Assembly (NCBI GenBank): GCA_963682055.1
Contig: OY821743.1
Location: 16,031,566 to 16,095,565, forward strand
Direction of reading: 5' to 3'
Source of the DNA: Primula veris
Taxonomy: Eukaryota > Streptophyta > Magnoliopsida > Ericales > Primulaceae
DNA length: 64,000 nt
Position numbers and translations under genes: made by a program. The notes beneath the pieces are model-generated. The model was given only the letters and a program-made list of their open reading frames with translations, did not search any database and was not told the origin of the DNA. This document shows positions 1 to 14,307 of the stretch, piece by piece (the stretch's first letter is position 1; each line of letters starts with the position of its first letter).

Positions 1-3000
1 ACGTGGGAATAGACTAGACCAATCAAACTCGGTTAAAAATGAGTTAAAGCGTCTTTATACACATTTATAAATAATTGAATTTATATATATAACAGATTAT
101 AAGTAATCATAGCCAACCATATTTAGCATAACCCACTAAATCATGTACTCACTCAATTCCAATAAAAACAAATAAACAAAGAGAAGCTCTCACTGAAAAT
201 GTAACAATCATATTAATAGATAGGGTCAGAATCCCCTAGCAGTAAAGACAGATAATAAAAAAAAATAGAGCATCAGCAAGTCAGCCAAAAATTTAAGTCC
301 TTTAATCCTAACATGCAAACAAGACAACAACAGACAGAAACCAAGCAAATATACAAATAACATGAATTTCAAGGCATAAAAACCTCCTAACAAGAAAGCT
401 ACAATACATTATTCTCAAATTTAAACACACACAAACAATTAAATACAGATACCTTCCTATATGTTTTGCTACTAAGATATCAATCATGTAAGGAGGGAGG
501 GTGTAAGAAACATAGTACATCTAGCAAAATTATGATAAAAGCTAAGGCGAGATTATACACAGCCATACATAAATAGCTATCCAATACTCTTAAGTACCTT
601 AGAATATATTAATAAAGGGCAATCAGGTACACATGGCTTGTGCAATACGGGGTTGGGAGGATCTGCATACTCAGCCATATCCATTCATCCAAAATCCTCA
701 AACTCAACGCCTGTCCTATGTAGGCATATGAAAAAGCAAGTCCAAACATAATATAAATCTGAAAATGTGATTTATAATATAATATACATGTACAGATTAA
801 TATCCTCCATAAGTAAACATTTGATTCCCAATATCTTGTACTCTATATGGGCTCAAATTCTGTGAATGCCAAGCATTAAATGAAATAGGGACAGTAAGAG
901 ATGGTGGTTGACAGAAAAAATGAATTAAAATTATAAACGATGAATTTAACTTCTTGGAATAAAAGACAACCTAATTCCTATTTGTTTGACCAAAATTTGG
1001 ACCGCCAATTGCATGACCACATCTGTAACTGAAAAGAAAATAATTAAGAGCTGTAACTGAAAAGCAAATAATTAAGAGTGGAAATTAAGAGCTCGAAACC
1101 CCTGTACATAAGTCTATTCCAATCAATGCAACTTATGTTTTCTTTCTACATGAACCTTCTCACATATTCCATATTATAAACAAGTACAATAATAAGAATT
1201 CCTTTAAATTTAAAGCAAAACAATACCCTGAAAATAACGTCAGTACCATGGACCATTTCAATATAACAACAAACATATACACATCTCCACACACTAAATC
1301 TCCAACAGACACTAATGATGTATATCCGAAAAAATAAAAATGTTACTCAATTCAAGTTTAACTGCATAATGCCAAAATCATGTAATCAAATAGCCTAAGA
1401 CATGTTGCTGTGTCATGAGTCATCCATATCTTGAACACTTCCAGCCCAACACATATTACTTGCTCTCCATCTACACCCGGGACAAGTACAGGTACGATGC
1501 ACATATAATGAGACATAAGTTATTTTGAGAACAAAACATAAATGAAAACACAAGATAGAAGCACAAAGACACATGAACTACGTGCCCACAATATGAATTT
1601 AATGTATAAAAATCATATTGACCATGTCTGTCCCTAGACATACTACAAGATGGATCGCCCATCCCACAAAAAGATCAATCCTCTAGGAGTGAAAGAAATA
1701 TATAGTTTACACTTCACATAATCACAGCAATAATATGATAAAAAAAACTAAGGCATACTTTAATTACAGTCGTACAAGAATAGTTGTCACACAATCAAAG
1801 TATCTAATATATGCTAATAAAAAGCAATCAGGGCAAACTACTTTTTGATACATCAACCTTTTATCTTTATTTAAAATTGTACGCCAACTCCTAAAATTTT
1901 GACTTTTTTACCCTTTTTCGTTGATTTCGACTGTTTCCATCTAAATGAAAGATAAGCATTGACATCACTAAACGTTTTTTTCATTTGAATTGAAGGGTAA
2001 TATTGCCATTTTACCTTTTAAACTGACTAATCTCATCCATGGACCATAAATAAGAATAGTAATTAATACTCAGGCTGGCTACCATAAAAACAGAGTTATA
2101 TGAAGAAGCAAGCCAAATTAAAAACAAAGTAGATATAATAGCAAAGTAGATTAATCTAAATATATAATAAAGTAAATTAGTATAAGTATTCATAAAGAGA
2201 AGCCAGAGTATAAAGCTAGCGGAATACGGGGTTGAGGATAATCCGAATACTCAGTTCTACCCTCTCAGCAAGTAATCCTCATGCTTCAAGGCTAATCCAA
2301 AAAAAGGAATATAGCAAACAAATGACAAAATAAAAATTATAACAAAATACTGGAGTATACAAACTTAAATAATAAAAAATACAGGAAAACAATAACAAAG
2401 TATATTATTTATATTAATATAAGGAAATTCACTACACAAATTAAAAACAAAACAGAGATCAAAGTATATTTTTATATTAATATAAGGAAACCATATTCAT
2501 TCAAAAAAGTCAATCAACCCAGTATTAAGAAAGGAAAAGGAACAGACTGACAAGATTTTGATAAACTAAAAAGGCTTTTACGTTTAATGAACAATGGAGT
2601 TGCAATTAAATAACCGAAAATCAATCAGTATAAACTACAAAAAATACCAGATCGAAACATATTCTAATTAACTTTAAAGCAGTAACAAGATATCGATTCA
2701 AGTTGCAACTAATTAACCCAGATTAATCGGTTAAAATTACTTTGGATACCCCAAAACCATATTAAATTAATTCAACAACAAACAGTAACCGGATCAAAAT
2801 AAATTCTAGTTGCAATTAAATACCCATAAATCAATCAGTAAAAATTTAAGACATTATAATTCAACAGGAAACAGAAACCAGATCAAGATTAATTCAAGTT
2901 CAAAAACTAATTGAGATTTTCCAAAATCTAGATCTAATTTATTTTATGGAAACAGTAACCAGATTGAAATCAATTCAAGTTGCAATTGAATACAGAAAAT

Positions 3001-3571
3001 TGTATACATTAATTAGGGTTTTCAAAACACTAGATAAATCTAGGAAAAACAGTGGGAGCATACAAAAACTTTATCAAAAAAATGTGAAAGGCATGTGGGA
3101 GAAAATAAGATTGCTGCTATCCAATAATAAACTTTCCCTCCAAACCAAAACTTCCTTTTCTTTCTTATTATTCCGGTATATAAAAAATGGAGATTAGGGT
3201 GAAACAATGCCTAGAAATATCATTAGCCAAGCATATTTTACTTGCACACCCGGTACAAGTACAGGTACAATGCGTATATATATGAAGCAAAGGTTATCTT
3301 GAGAACAAAAACATGAATAAAAACACAGGACACAAGCATAAAGACCGTAACATGAATGAGAACAAATAGATATTATGGGTACTATCTACCCATAATATCT
3401 ATTTATTATATAAAAATTATATTAACCATGACCGTAAACATGTTCCAAGATGAATTACCCATCCCACACTAACATGCCAAAAAAAATCATAACACTCATA
3501 TCAGCTTTGTTACAAAAATTAATAAAATAAAATAAAATAAAATAAGACGGAAAAGCAGAGAAGCGTGAATT

Positions 3572-3893
3572 GAGGTTTACTTACCTAAAAGGAGAGAGAG
3601 ATCGAGAAATTACTCATCTGACAAATTAATAATTATGGCGTATGGAAGTGAGAGGCTAATCCTCCGATTAGGGTTTCTGTAGATGGCAGAGAGAGGGATG
3701 GATGGGTAACGCATTTACAGCCAAGTAGGCCTTCCTAGCGATGGCAGTGTATGTAAGTATGTATGTGTATCTATACAGAGGGGAAGAGGACCAGCTGCAG
3801 ACCGGCGGTGGGTTAAATATGACGCAGAGGGTTTAAGCTGCGAAGTTTCCAAGCTAATTTTAGCACCGACTTAATTGGTCCCTCCTCCTACAA
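3572..3893 (-). promoter_or_regulatory. Leader-like block, copy 1 (5' UTR plus splice donor)
   Basis: Read on the minus strand, this block is GC-richer than its surroundings. It contains the AAACCCTAAT telo-box-like motif common in plant 5' leaders and CT-rich tracts, and it ends with TTTTAG followed by GTAAGTAAAC, a good 5' splice site. It looks like a first non-coding exon of a transcript running toward lower coordinates. A short ATG frame in this copy is not kept in the other copies, so a coding role is unlikely. Assignment as a leader is inference from composition and junction. Confidence 0.4.
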
Positions 3894-4784
3894 TGTTTTT
3901 CCTTCCGACATCTATTAAAACTTGACATTAAAAATAAAGGAGAATATGAAGAAGAAAAACTAGTTCATACATCAATTTCCATATAGATCTACTCATCCAA
4001 TTTATTTTCCTTCAATTTTGAGAACTGGAAAATAAAAGATTAGTTTGCGCTAATATTCCCAACCATTCATAGTGACAGTTATTTTTTGGTACAAATTCAT
4101 AATGACAGTTGATTGCTAGTTTTAAAGACATATACCACATTAAAGGTACCCATGATATTTCTGTTTTGAGCGCCCAAACAAAACTTCTTCAGCTGATAGA
4201 CTGAATTTAAAAAGGTTATCACTTTGTTATAAGATACCTGTAGAACGTCTTGACTATCCAGAGTCCAAACGTCATCTTACCCATGATATTGATCCAAGTA
4301 TCACATCATGACCACACCAGCACACTAGCATACCACTGCAAATAAAGTGCATATCCGACTAGCACACTAGCTTTGAATTTGAGGGTAAAAAGCTTGGTAA
4401 ACGATGATGGTTGATGTTACAAGAACTGTATAGAAAAACACAAGCTGTAGAAAGAAAAAAGAGTAAGATCTAGAAAAATTAATGAAAAAAAAACTTTCAG
4501 CTGCCTGTCCTTGCCGGAAAAGAATTTTTCAATTTTTCGACAAAAATTAATGATTCCATGTCACTTTCGATACCTACAAATAGGTTTTAAATTTTAAATG
4601 GAACTTAGTTGAATCTGGTCAAAAAGGTCAATACAAGATGTAAAATAAGATTTTAAAAAAAGGGCTGCAATTTTGAGTAGTAACCATACTTGTTTTAGGA
4701 TTTACTTTACTGTATGAGGTTGCAAGTACTAAAGCCAACTAATTCAATTATTTCCAAACAAGAGTCAGACAAGAAAACAACTAC

Positions 4785-4870
4785 CTGGGCATAGCAACAT
4801 GTCACGAAATGAAGGCTAAAAGCCGAATGCTTTTTGGTTCCTGCATACTGTGTTGTATAGGCTTTGCCTG
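4785..4870 (-). other. 86-base exon-like block, copy 1
   Basis: This block is preceded on the minus strand by a T-rich run and TGTAG, and followed after GCCCAG by GTAGTTG, so it has both splice signals of an internal exon. One frame is open throughout (KAYTTQYAGTKKHSAF and onward). The same 86-base spacing between the two signals is found at 9073-9158 and 15127-15212, with a decayed copy at about 6618-6701. Its protein, if any, is unknown to me. Confidence 0.35.
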
Positions 4871-6617
4871 CTACAGGCACACAAAAAAAACGAATAATTA
4901 GAACAACTTACGCCAATCATGATATATGTTACTTATAAAGATGCAAAAAATAGCAACATATATTAAAAAGCTCATACGTATCACTTGCTTTTCCGTCCAC
5001 TCCCGGTACAAGTACGTTGCATAAAAAATGAAGAAGTTATTATCAGAAATGGGAACAAAAAAGTCAATGAAAATAAAGAACAGGAGCACAGAGGCATGAA
5101 CTACCCAGCGCAGGTGAGCACGCACGAGAAAATAATAAAAACCTACCTGTATGCTACGCTACTAAGATAATCAGTCATGTAAGGAAAGTGTAAGAAACAT
5201 AGTTAAAATAGTTCGCCGCAAAATTACGATAAAAACTAATGCAGATATATAAAATACAACCATACAGAAATAGTTGTTTAATACTCAAAAGTACCTTAGG
5301 GTAAACAGGTAGACGGGGCTTCTACAATATGTGGTTGGGAGGATCCACATACTCAGCCACATCCCTTCACCCATAATCCTCAAACTCGATGACTGTCCTA
5401 AAATATACGTATATGAATAACCAAGCTCAAAATATTATAAAAAAACATAAAGGAAACTATAACAACGCAATAGTCTACTAAATAGGTAATTAAAAATCAA
5501 AGGAAATTAAGAACGGGATACCCCTGTACATAAGTTCTCTTCCGATCAATATGCAAGTTGTTTTTATCTTTCTACAAGGATCGTCTACACCTGTTCCATA
5601 TTATAAACAAGTACAATAGTAAGACTTCCTTTAAATTCCAAGCAAAAACGATACCGTTAAAATAAAGTCAGTCCCATTGATCAACATCAAATTGAAAAAA
5701 TAGCGATAAAAAAATTTCAATAGAACAAACATTTCGACATCTACTAAAACTAAACATTAAAAATAAAGGTGAATTTGAAGAAGAAAAACTAGTACATCAA
5801 TTCAAAATCGATCTACTCATCCAATTTATGTTCCTTTAAATTTGAGAACTGGAAAATAAGAAATTAGTTTTAGCAAATATTCACAACCATTCATATTGAC
5901 AGTTGATTGCTAGTTTTAAAACCATATACCACATTTAAGGTATCCATGGCATTTTTGTTTTTAGCAGCCCAAACAAAACATCTTAAGCTGACAGACTGAA
6001 TTAGAAAAAGGATGTTACTTTGCTATACGATACCTGTAGAATGTCTTGCCTATCCAGAGTCAAGACGTCATCTTCCCCATCATATTATTCCAAGTATCAC
6101 ATTGTGACCACACGAGCACGCTAGCATACCGTCGCAAATGAAGTGCATATCCCACCAATGCATTATTGACAAGTGAACCTCGCATGGCAACCCACGGCTT
6201 TAAATTTGAGGGTAGAAAAAGCTTGTTAAACGATGATAGTTTACTCTAAAAATTTATGTTACAAGAAACTGTAAAGAAAACACAAGCTGGAGTAAGAAAA
6301 AAGAATACGATCTACAACAATGAAAAAAAACTTTCAGTTGTATGTCCTTCCCCGAGAAGAATTTTTCAATTTTTTGACCAAAATTAATGATTCCAATGGT
6401 CACCTTCGATAAGTACAAATAGGTTTCAATTTGTTTATGGAACTTGGTTGAATCTGGTCAAAAAGGTCAACTGAGATGTAAAATAAGATTTTTTAAAAAG
6501 GGCTGCAACTTTGAGCAGTAACAATACTTGTTTTAGGATTTACTCTTGGAGGTTGCAAATACTAAAGTCAACTAATTCAATCTTTTCCAAACAAGAGAAA
6601 GACAAGAAAACAATAAC

Positions 6618-6701
6618 CTGGGCAAAGAAACATGCCACGCAAATGAAGACCAACAGCCGAATGCTTTTTGGTTCCTGCATACTGTGTTGAATAGGGTTTG
6701 C
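6618..6701 (-). pseudogene. 86-base exon-like block, decayed copy
   Basis: This block is related to the one at 4785-4870, but the acceptor has changed to TTAAGCAG, the donor reads GTTATTG, and an indel shifts the frame that is open in copy 1. It is a degraded member of the exon-like block family. Confidence 0.3.
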
Positions 6702-7410
6702 CTGCTTAATGGGCAAAAAAAAAAGTATGACCAACTTACACGTCAATCATGATACACATTAATTATAAAGATACCAACCAAAAGCAACATACATTAAAAA
6801 GCTCATAAGTATCACTTGCGCTCCGTCCACCTCCGGTACAGGTACGTTGCACAAAAAATGAGAAAGATGTTATCAGAAATGAGAACTAATAAGTCAATCA
6901 AAATACAGAACAGAAGCACAGAGACATGCACTACCCATCCCAGGTGAGCATGCATGCACTAGAAAATAATAAAGCCTACCATTATACTTTGCTACTAAGA
7001 TAATCAATCATGTAAGGAAGAGTAAGAAACAATCATGTAAGGAAGAGTAAGAAACATAGTTAATATAGCTCGCAACAAATATGTGATAAAAACTAATGCA
7101 AATATAAAATACAACCATACAGAAATAGTTGTTTAATACTCTGCCTTAGAATATATTAATAAAGGGCAAACAGGTAGACATGTTACTCGATTCAAATTTA
7201 CCTCCATAATGTCAAGGCCATGTAATCAAATAGCCTAAGCTAAGACCCATCACTGTGTCACCCATATCATGAACACTTCTAGCCAAGCATATTTTACTTG
7301 CTCTCTCCATCCACACCCGGTACAAGTACAGGTACAAATACACAGATATGAGGCAAATGTTATCTTGAGAATAAAAACATGAATGAAAACACAGGACACA
7401 AGCATAAAGA

Positions 7411-7945
7411 CCACATGTACTACCTACCCATAATATCTATTTTCTTATATAAAAATTATATTAACCATGACCCTAAACATGTTCCCAGATGAATCACCCA
7501 TCACACACTAACATGCCAAAGAAAATCATAACACTCAGATCAGCATTGTTACAAAAATTAATTTAAAAAATAGAATAAGACAGAAAAGCAGGGAAGCGTA
7601 AATTGAGGTTTACTTACCTAAAAGGAGAGACAGATTGAGAAATTACTCGTCTGACGAATTAATAATTATGACGAATTAATAAGACCACATGTACTACCTA
7701 CCCATAATATATATTTATTATATAAAAATTATATTAACCATGACCCTAAACATGTTCCCATATGAATCACCCATCACACACTAACATGCCAAAGAAAATC
7801 ATAACACTCAATATCAGCTTTGTTACAAAAATTAATAGAAAAAATAGAATAAGACAGAAAAGCAGGGAAGCGTAAATTGAGGTTTACTTACCTAAAAGGA
7901 GAGAGAGATTGAGAAATTACTCGTCTGACGAATTAATAATTATGG
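7411..7945. repeat. Local tandem duplication, ~268-bp unit
   Basis: Two consecutive units begin with GACCACATGTACTACCTACC and run through the donor end of the leader-like block to AATTAATAATTATG. They differ by few bases, so this duplication is younger than the larger segmental copies around it. Confidence 0.7.
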
Positions 7946-8200
7946 CGTATGGAAGTGAGTCACTAATCCTCCGATTAGGGTTTCTGTAAATGACAGAGGG
8001 AGAGGGAAGGATTGTTAACGTCTTTACGGTCAAGTAGGCCTTCCTTGGGATGGAAGTGTATGTAAGTTGGTATGAGTATATATACAGAGGGGAAGAGGAA
8101 CAGCTGCAGACCGGCGGTGGTGTAAATATGACCCGGAGGGTTTAAGCAGCAAAGTTTCCAAGCTAATTTTAGCACTGACTTAACTGGTCCCTCCTCTTAC
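7879..8200 (-). promoter_or_regulatory. Leader-like block, copy 2
   Basis: Second copy of the block at 3572-3893, again with the AAACCCTAAT motif and the GTAAGTAAAC donor-like end. A truncated repeat of its donor end sits at about 7604-7675, produced by the ~268-bp tandem duplication covering 7411-7945. The short ATG frame seen in copy 1 is absent. Confidence 0.4.
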
Positions 8201-9072
8201 AATGTAATTCCTTCCGACATCTATTAAAACTGGACATTAAAAATAAAGGTGAATATGAAGAAGAAAAACTAGTTCATACATCAATTTCCACATAGATCTA
8301 CTCATCCAATTTATTTTTCTTCAATTTTGAGAACTGGAAAATAAGAGATTAGTTTGAACTAATATTCACAACCATTCATAGTGACAGTTGATTGCTAGTT
8401 TTAAAACCATATACCACATTTAAGGTACCCATGATATTTCTGTTTTCAGTGCCCAAACAAAACATCTTCATATGACAGACTGAATAAAAAAAAGGTTATT
8501 ACTTTGCTATAAGATACTTGTAGAACGTCTTGACTATCCAGAGTCCATATGTCATCTTACCCATCATATTGATGCAAGTATCACATCGTGACCACACCAG
8601 CACACTAGCATACCATCGCAAATGAAGGCCATATCCGACTAGCAGACCAGCTTTGCATTTGAGGGTAGAAATCTTGTTAAACGATGATAGTTTACTCTAA
8701 AAAGTGATGCTACGAGAACTGTATAGAAAATCACAAGCTGTAGAAGGAAAAAAAGTAAGATCTAGAACAATGAAAATAAAGCTTTAAGTTGCATGTCCTT
8801 TCCCGAAAAGAATTTTTCAATTTTTCGACCAAAATTAATGATTCCATAGGTCACCTTAGATACGTACAAATAGGTTTTAAATTTTTTATGGAACTTGGTT
8901 GAATCTGGTCAAAATGGTCAATACAAGATGTAAAATAAGATTTTAAAAAAAGGGCTGCAATTGAGTAGTAACCATTCTTGTTTTAGGATTTACTTAAGTG
9001 TAGGAGGTTGCAAGTACTAAAGCCATCTAATTCAATCTTTTCCGAACAAGAGAAAGACAAGAAAACAACTAC

Positions 9073-9158
9073 CTGAGCATAGCAACATGCCACGAAATGA
9101 AGACTAAAACCCGAATGCTTTTGGATTCCTGCATACTGTGTTGCATAGGCTTTGCCTG
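9073..9158 (-). other. 86-base exon-like block, copy 2
   Basis: The splice signals and the 86-base length match 4785-4870. The same frame is open (KAYATQYAGIQKHSGF and onward), with mostly amino-acid-changing differences from copy 1. A partial further copy lies at about 9405-9467, apparently from a local duplication together with the sequence at 9490-9640. Confidence 0.35.
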
Positions 9159-11580
9159 CTACATGCACAAAAAAAAAACAAATAATTAGGCCAACTTATG
9201 CCAATCATAATATACGTTGCTTATAAAGACACAACCAAATAGAACCATACATTAAAAAGCTCATACGTATCACTTGCTTTTCCGCCTACCCCCGGTACAG
9301 GTAGGTTGCATAAAAAATGAGGAAGTTATTATCAGAAATGGGAACAAAAACGTCAATGAAAATAAAGAACAGGAGCACAGAGACATGAACTACCCATGAA
9401 ATGAAGACGAAAAGCTGAATGCTTTTTGGTTCCTCCATACTGTGTTGCATAGACTTTGCCAGCTACATGCACACAAAAACAACAAATAATTAGACCAACT
9501 TACGCCAATCATGATATACGTTACTTCTTACAAACAAATAGCAACATACATTAAAGAGCTCATACGTATCACTTGCTTTCCGTCCACCCCCGGTACAGAT
9601 ACGTTGCAAAAAAAATGAGGAAGTTATTATCAGAAATGGGAACAAAAAAGTTAATGAAAATAAAGAATAGCACCACAGAAACATGGGTGAGCACGCACGA
9701 GAAAATAATTAAAACCTACCTATATGCTTTGGTACTAAGATAATCAGTCATGTAAGGAGTGTAAGAAACATAGTTAATATGTTTCGTAGCAAAATTACGA
9801 TAAAAACTAATGCAGATATATAAAATACAACCATACATAAATAGCTATTTAATACTCAAAAGTACCTTAGGGTAAACAGGTAGACGAGGCTTCTACAATA
9901 TGTGGTTTGGGAGGATCCGCATACTCAGCCACATCCCTTCACCCATAATCCTCAAACTCGATGACTGTCCTAAAATATACGTATATGAATAAGCGAGCTC
10001 AAAACATAATAAAAAAACAACATAAAGGAAACTATAACAACGCAATAGTCTACTAAATAGGTAATTAAAAATCAAAGGAAATTAAGAACGGGATACACCT
10101 GTACATAAGTCTCTTCCAACCAATATGCAACTTGTTTTTATCTTTCTACAAGGATCGTCTGCACCTGTTCCATATTATGAACAAGTACAATAGTAAGACT
10201 TCCTTTAAATTCCAAGCAAAACACGATACCGTTAAAATAAAGCCAGTCCCATTGACCAACATCAAATTGAAAAAATCACGATAAAAAAATTTCAATATAA
10301 CAAACATTCCGACATCTATTAAAACTTAACATTAAAAATAAAAGGTGAATTTGAAGAAGAAAAACTAGTATATACAGCAATTCCAAATCGATCTACTCAT
10401 CCAATTTATTTTCCTTCAATTTTGAGAACTGGGAAATAAGATATTAGTTTAAGAAAATAGTCACAACCATTCATAGTGACACTTGATTGCTAGTTTTAAA
10501 ACCATATGCCACATTTAAGGTACCCGTGACATTTTTGTTTTCAGCAGCCCAAACAAAATATCTTCAGCTGACAGACTGAATTAGACAAAAGATTATTACT
10601 TTGCTATACGATACGTGTAGAACGTCTTGCCTATCCAGAGTCCAGACGTCATCTTCCCCATCATATTATTCCAACTATCACATTGTGACCACACCAGCAT
10701 GCTAGCATACGTTCGCAAATGAAGTGCATATCCCACCAACGCATTATTGAGAAGTGAACCTCAAATGGCCACCCACAGCTTTGAAAAAATACACGGGTAC
10801 CTTAAATCTAGCAAATGAACAAATACACGCGCCAACAATTGCTAATGTTGATTATCCGAAAAAATAAACATGTTACTCGATTCAAATTTACCTCCATAAC
10901 GTCAAGACCATGTAATCAAATAGCCTAAGGAAAGACCCATCGTTGTGTCACCCATATCTTGAACACTTCTAGCCCAGCATATTTTACTTGCTCTCTCCAT
11001 CCACACCAGGTACAAGTACAATGCACATATATATGAGGCAAAGGTTATCTTGAGAAACAAAAGATGAATGAAAACACAGGACACAAGCATAAAGACAACA
11101 TGTACTACCTACTCATAATATCTATTTATTATATAAAAATAATATTAACCATGACCCTAAACATGTTCCAAGATGATTGAATCACCCATCGCACACTAAC
11201 ATGCCAAAGAAAATCCTAACACTCATATCAGTTTTGTTACAAAAATTAGTCCTCTAAGGGAGAGTAGAAGAAATATATAGTTCACACTTCTATCACAGCA
11301 ATAATATGATAAAAACTATGGCATAATTTAAATACAGTCATACAAAAGTAGTTGTAAAATACATAATCAAATTATCTAATGTCCTTGGAAATCAACCTTT
11401 TAACTCAAATTTGTTTGATTTTGTTGTACCTTTTTTCATCGATTTCGAATGTTTCCATCTAAATAAACGATGAGCAGTGAACTCATTGAACATTTTATTC
11501 ATCTGAGTTAAAGGAAAAATTCGTCAATTTACACTTTAAACTAATCTCATCCATGGGCCATAAATAAGAAAAACAAGTAC

Positions 11581-11588
<8 letters not shown>

Positions 11589-11648
<60 letters not shown>
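11589..11648. repeat. (AT)n microsatellite
   Basis: An almost uninterrupted run of about 28 AT repeats inside the duplicated region. It has no counterpart at the matching place near 2060, so it expanded after the duplication. Confidence 0.95.
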
Positions 11649-11650
<2 letters not shown>

Positions 11651-11984
11651 CCTAAAATACAATTAAGAAATGAGAAAGCAATGAAAGGGATAGATAAGAA
11701 GGATAACGGTTTGATGACTGCATAGGTGGTTGCTGGTGAGTGGAGGCTGTTAAAAAACGGCGAGTTAAGGTTTTGCAGAGAGGAGAAGGGTATAAAATAA
11801 TATATCTAGTCCCTATAATTTAAACTCAAACTATCTCTCTTCTATAAAATTTATAGGTTCTTTCAATTATATGGTCTACATAAAACATAAATACAAATCA
11901 GAGTATATAAAAATAAGGCAACCATGTACACAAGTCTAGTACATTACAATTTACAAGGTTCTAGGAGATATAAGATACCCTGTC

Positions 11985-12125
11985 AACCGACTAATCGCCA
12001 ACTATAAACCCTCAAAAATAAATAATAAAAGTGACAGTTTTCGTCAAAACGTTTAATTGGCGATTAGTTGTGACTAATTGGAAAATAGCTGGGTAGGAGG
12101 TCACCGACTAATCGCCAACTATGAA
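11985..12125. repeat. Short direct and inverted repeats (CCGACTAATCGCCAACTA)
   Basis: The 18-mer CCGACTAATCGCCAACTA occurs at about 11987 and again at about 12102, with an inverted relative (GGCGATTAGTTG) between them. It lies in an insertion (about 11.65-13.2 kb) that separates two parts of the duplicated locus. The rest of this insertion shows no recognisable gene. On the minus strand near 12,830-12,930 there is a short open stretch interrupted by stops, possibly a decayed coding fragment of unknown origin. Confidence 0.5.
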
Positions 12126-14021
12126 CTAGTCTCTCATACTTTGAGCAATGCTAGTTTAACATCAATAGTTTCCTCCACCAACAATAAATTGATTTTAAGG
12201 AATGTGTTTCTTTGAGGTCAAGCATCCAGTAAAAAAAGGATTTTAAGGAATGTGTTTTGGGCTGTGGGTAGAACATTCTTTGGTTTTGAATTAATAACTA
12301 TAAATTAAAAATCACAAGATCTTTTACTAGTAACATTTGTTTTTTAGGATCCACTATAAAAATAAGATAAAGCAGCAAATGTGATAAGAACTGGTCCCAA
12401 AATGACAATTCTCAAAATAAATCAATTCAATAAAGCATGAAAGCCATTCTAATTCTAGTCACCAAACTTACATACTATCAAAAACAACCTAAAAGAAACA
12501 GAGTAATACCAAGAGCGATTTTACCTACTGTTATTTCTTTTGATGAAAAATAATTTTTTTTATAATATAAAAAAAATCATTATTCCTCCCTGTGAATTTG
12601 GAAGCAACACGAAACGAATTCGGAACAAATAAAATAAACACGAAGTCATAAGAACTTCAAAAAAAGAAGTCACAAGACTGCCATGGTTTACCCTTCTTAT
12701 ACTCTGATTGTGTTCCCATAATGGGGTAAGTCATTATCTTGACGTCTTTCTCCATCATCACACCCTCTGGTATCATACCCTTGCCCTAACAGTTAAGTCA
12801 GACCCTTCTTTCTCCATCGTCTTTGGGTCTTATACGCTATTATCTAAGGAAGCAAACTTTTTGTCTGTATATTGAAGGGAATCGATTTCATAGCCATCAG
12901 ATGTTACTTTAATCACACCAGTCAACTAAGTGAGAAAATTTTATGTTGGCACGATTCAAGTCATTTTGAATTAATGAACTACTAAACAAAAAACATAAGC
13001 AGATACTTCACTAAGTTACACCTAAGCCAGCAAATTCAGGATCAAATGTCAGACAAGATATTTCTATAATGTCCATACTCCACATAATTGTAATAATTCA
13101 ATGATATGTAGTAAATATTTGAAATCTAATTAATTGAAGTTATACTTGCTAGCAAATGAAAAGAACTGTATATAAATCTAGGAAAAGCACTGGGGAGCAT
13201 ACAAAAACTAAAAAGGAACAGACTGACAAGATTTAGATAAACTAAAAAGGCTTTTACGTTTAATGAACAATGGAGTTGCAATTAAATAACCGAAAATCAA
13301 TCAGTATAAACTACAAAAAGTACCAGATCAAAACATATTCTAATTAACTTTAAAGCAAACAGTAACAAGATATCGATTCAAGTTTCAACTAATTAACCCA
13401 GATTAATCGGTAAAGATTGCTTAGGATCTCCCAAAACCATATTAAATTAATTCAACAACAAACAGTAACCAGATCAAAACAAATTCTAGTTGATATTAAA
13501 TACCCATGAATCAATCAGTAAAAATCAAGACATTATAATTCAACAGGAAACAGAAACCAGATCAAGATTCATTCAAGTTCAAAAACTAATTAAGATTTTC
13601 CAAAATCTAGATCTAATTTATTTTATGGAAACAGTAACCAGATTAAAATCAATTCAATTTGCAATTGAATACAGAAAATCGTATAAATTAATTAGGGTTT
13701 TCAAAACACTAGATAAATCTAGGAAAAACAGAGGGGGCATACAAAAACTTCATCAAAAAAATGTGAAAGGCATGTGGGTGAAAATGAGATTGCTGCTATC
13801 CAATAATAAACTATTTCTCTCCAAAGTGAAACTTCCTTTTCTTTCTTATTATTCCAGTATGTAAAAAGAAGCTATAGTTGCCTCGACCCAATCAACCCAC
13901 AAATACAAACTCGCATCCAATAAAACAACGCAATTTGCAGATATTGCATTTAAGAATCAAGTGAAACAATCTACAAAATAAAATAAAATAGAATAAGTCA
14001 GAAAAGCAGGGATGCGTAAAA

Positions 14022-14307
14022 TGAGGTTTACTAACCTGAAAGGAGGGAGAGAGAGATTGAGAAATTACTCGTCTGACAAATTAATAATTATGGTGTATGG
14101 AAGTGAGGGGCTAATCCTCTGATTAGGGTTTCTGTAGATGGAAGAGAGAGAGGGAAGGATGGTTAACGCCTTTACGGCCAAGTAGGCCTTATACAGAGGG
14201 GAATAGCACCAGCTGTAGACCAGCGGTGGCGTAAATATGACGCAGAGGGTTTAAGCTGCGAAGTTTCCAAGCTAATTTTAGCACCAACTTAATTGGTCCT
14301 TCCTACA
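14022..14307 (-). promoter_or_regulatory. Leader-like block, copy 3
   Basis: Third copy of the leader-like block. It lacks about 30 bases found in the other two near the TATATAC stretch, and its donor reads GTTAGTAAAC instead of GTAAGTAAAC. The telo-box-like AAACCCTAAT is kept. Confidence 0.4.

Noticed and set aside
2946..3197. Plus-strand 83-codon frame, repeated as a longer frame at 13490-13864
   Set aside because: The two differ by frame-changing indels at their ends, no motif is recognised, and the sequence is part of the duplicated AT-rich zone.
5310..5400. EFEDYG-like peptide on the minus strand, suggestive of an RNA-binding domain
   Set aside because: A stop follows at once in most copies and no RNP1/RNP2 context is present; the resemblance is too short.
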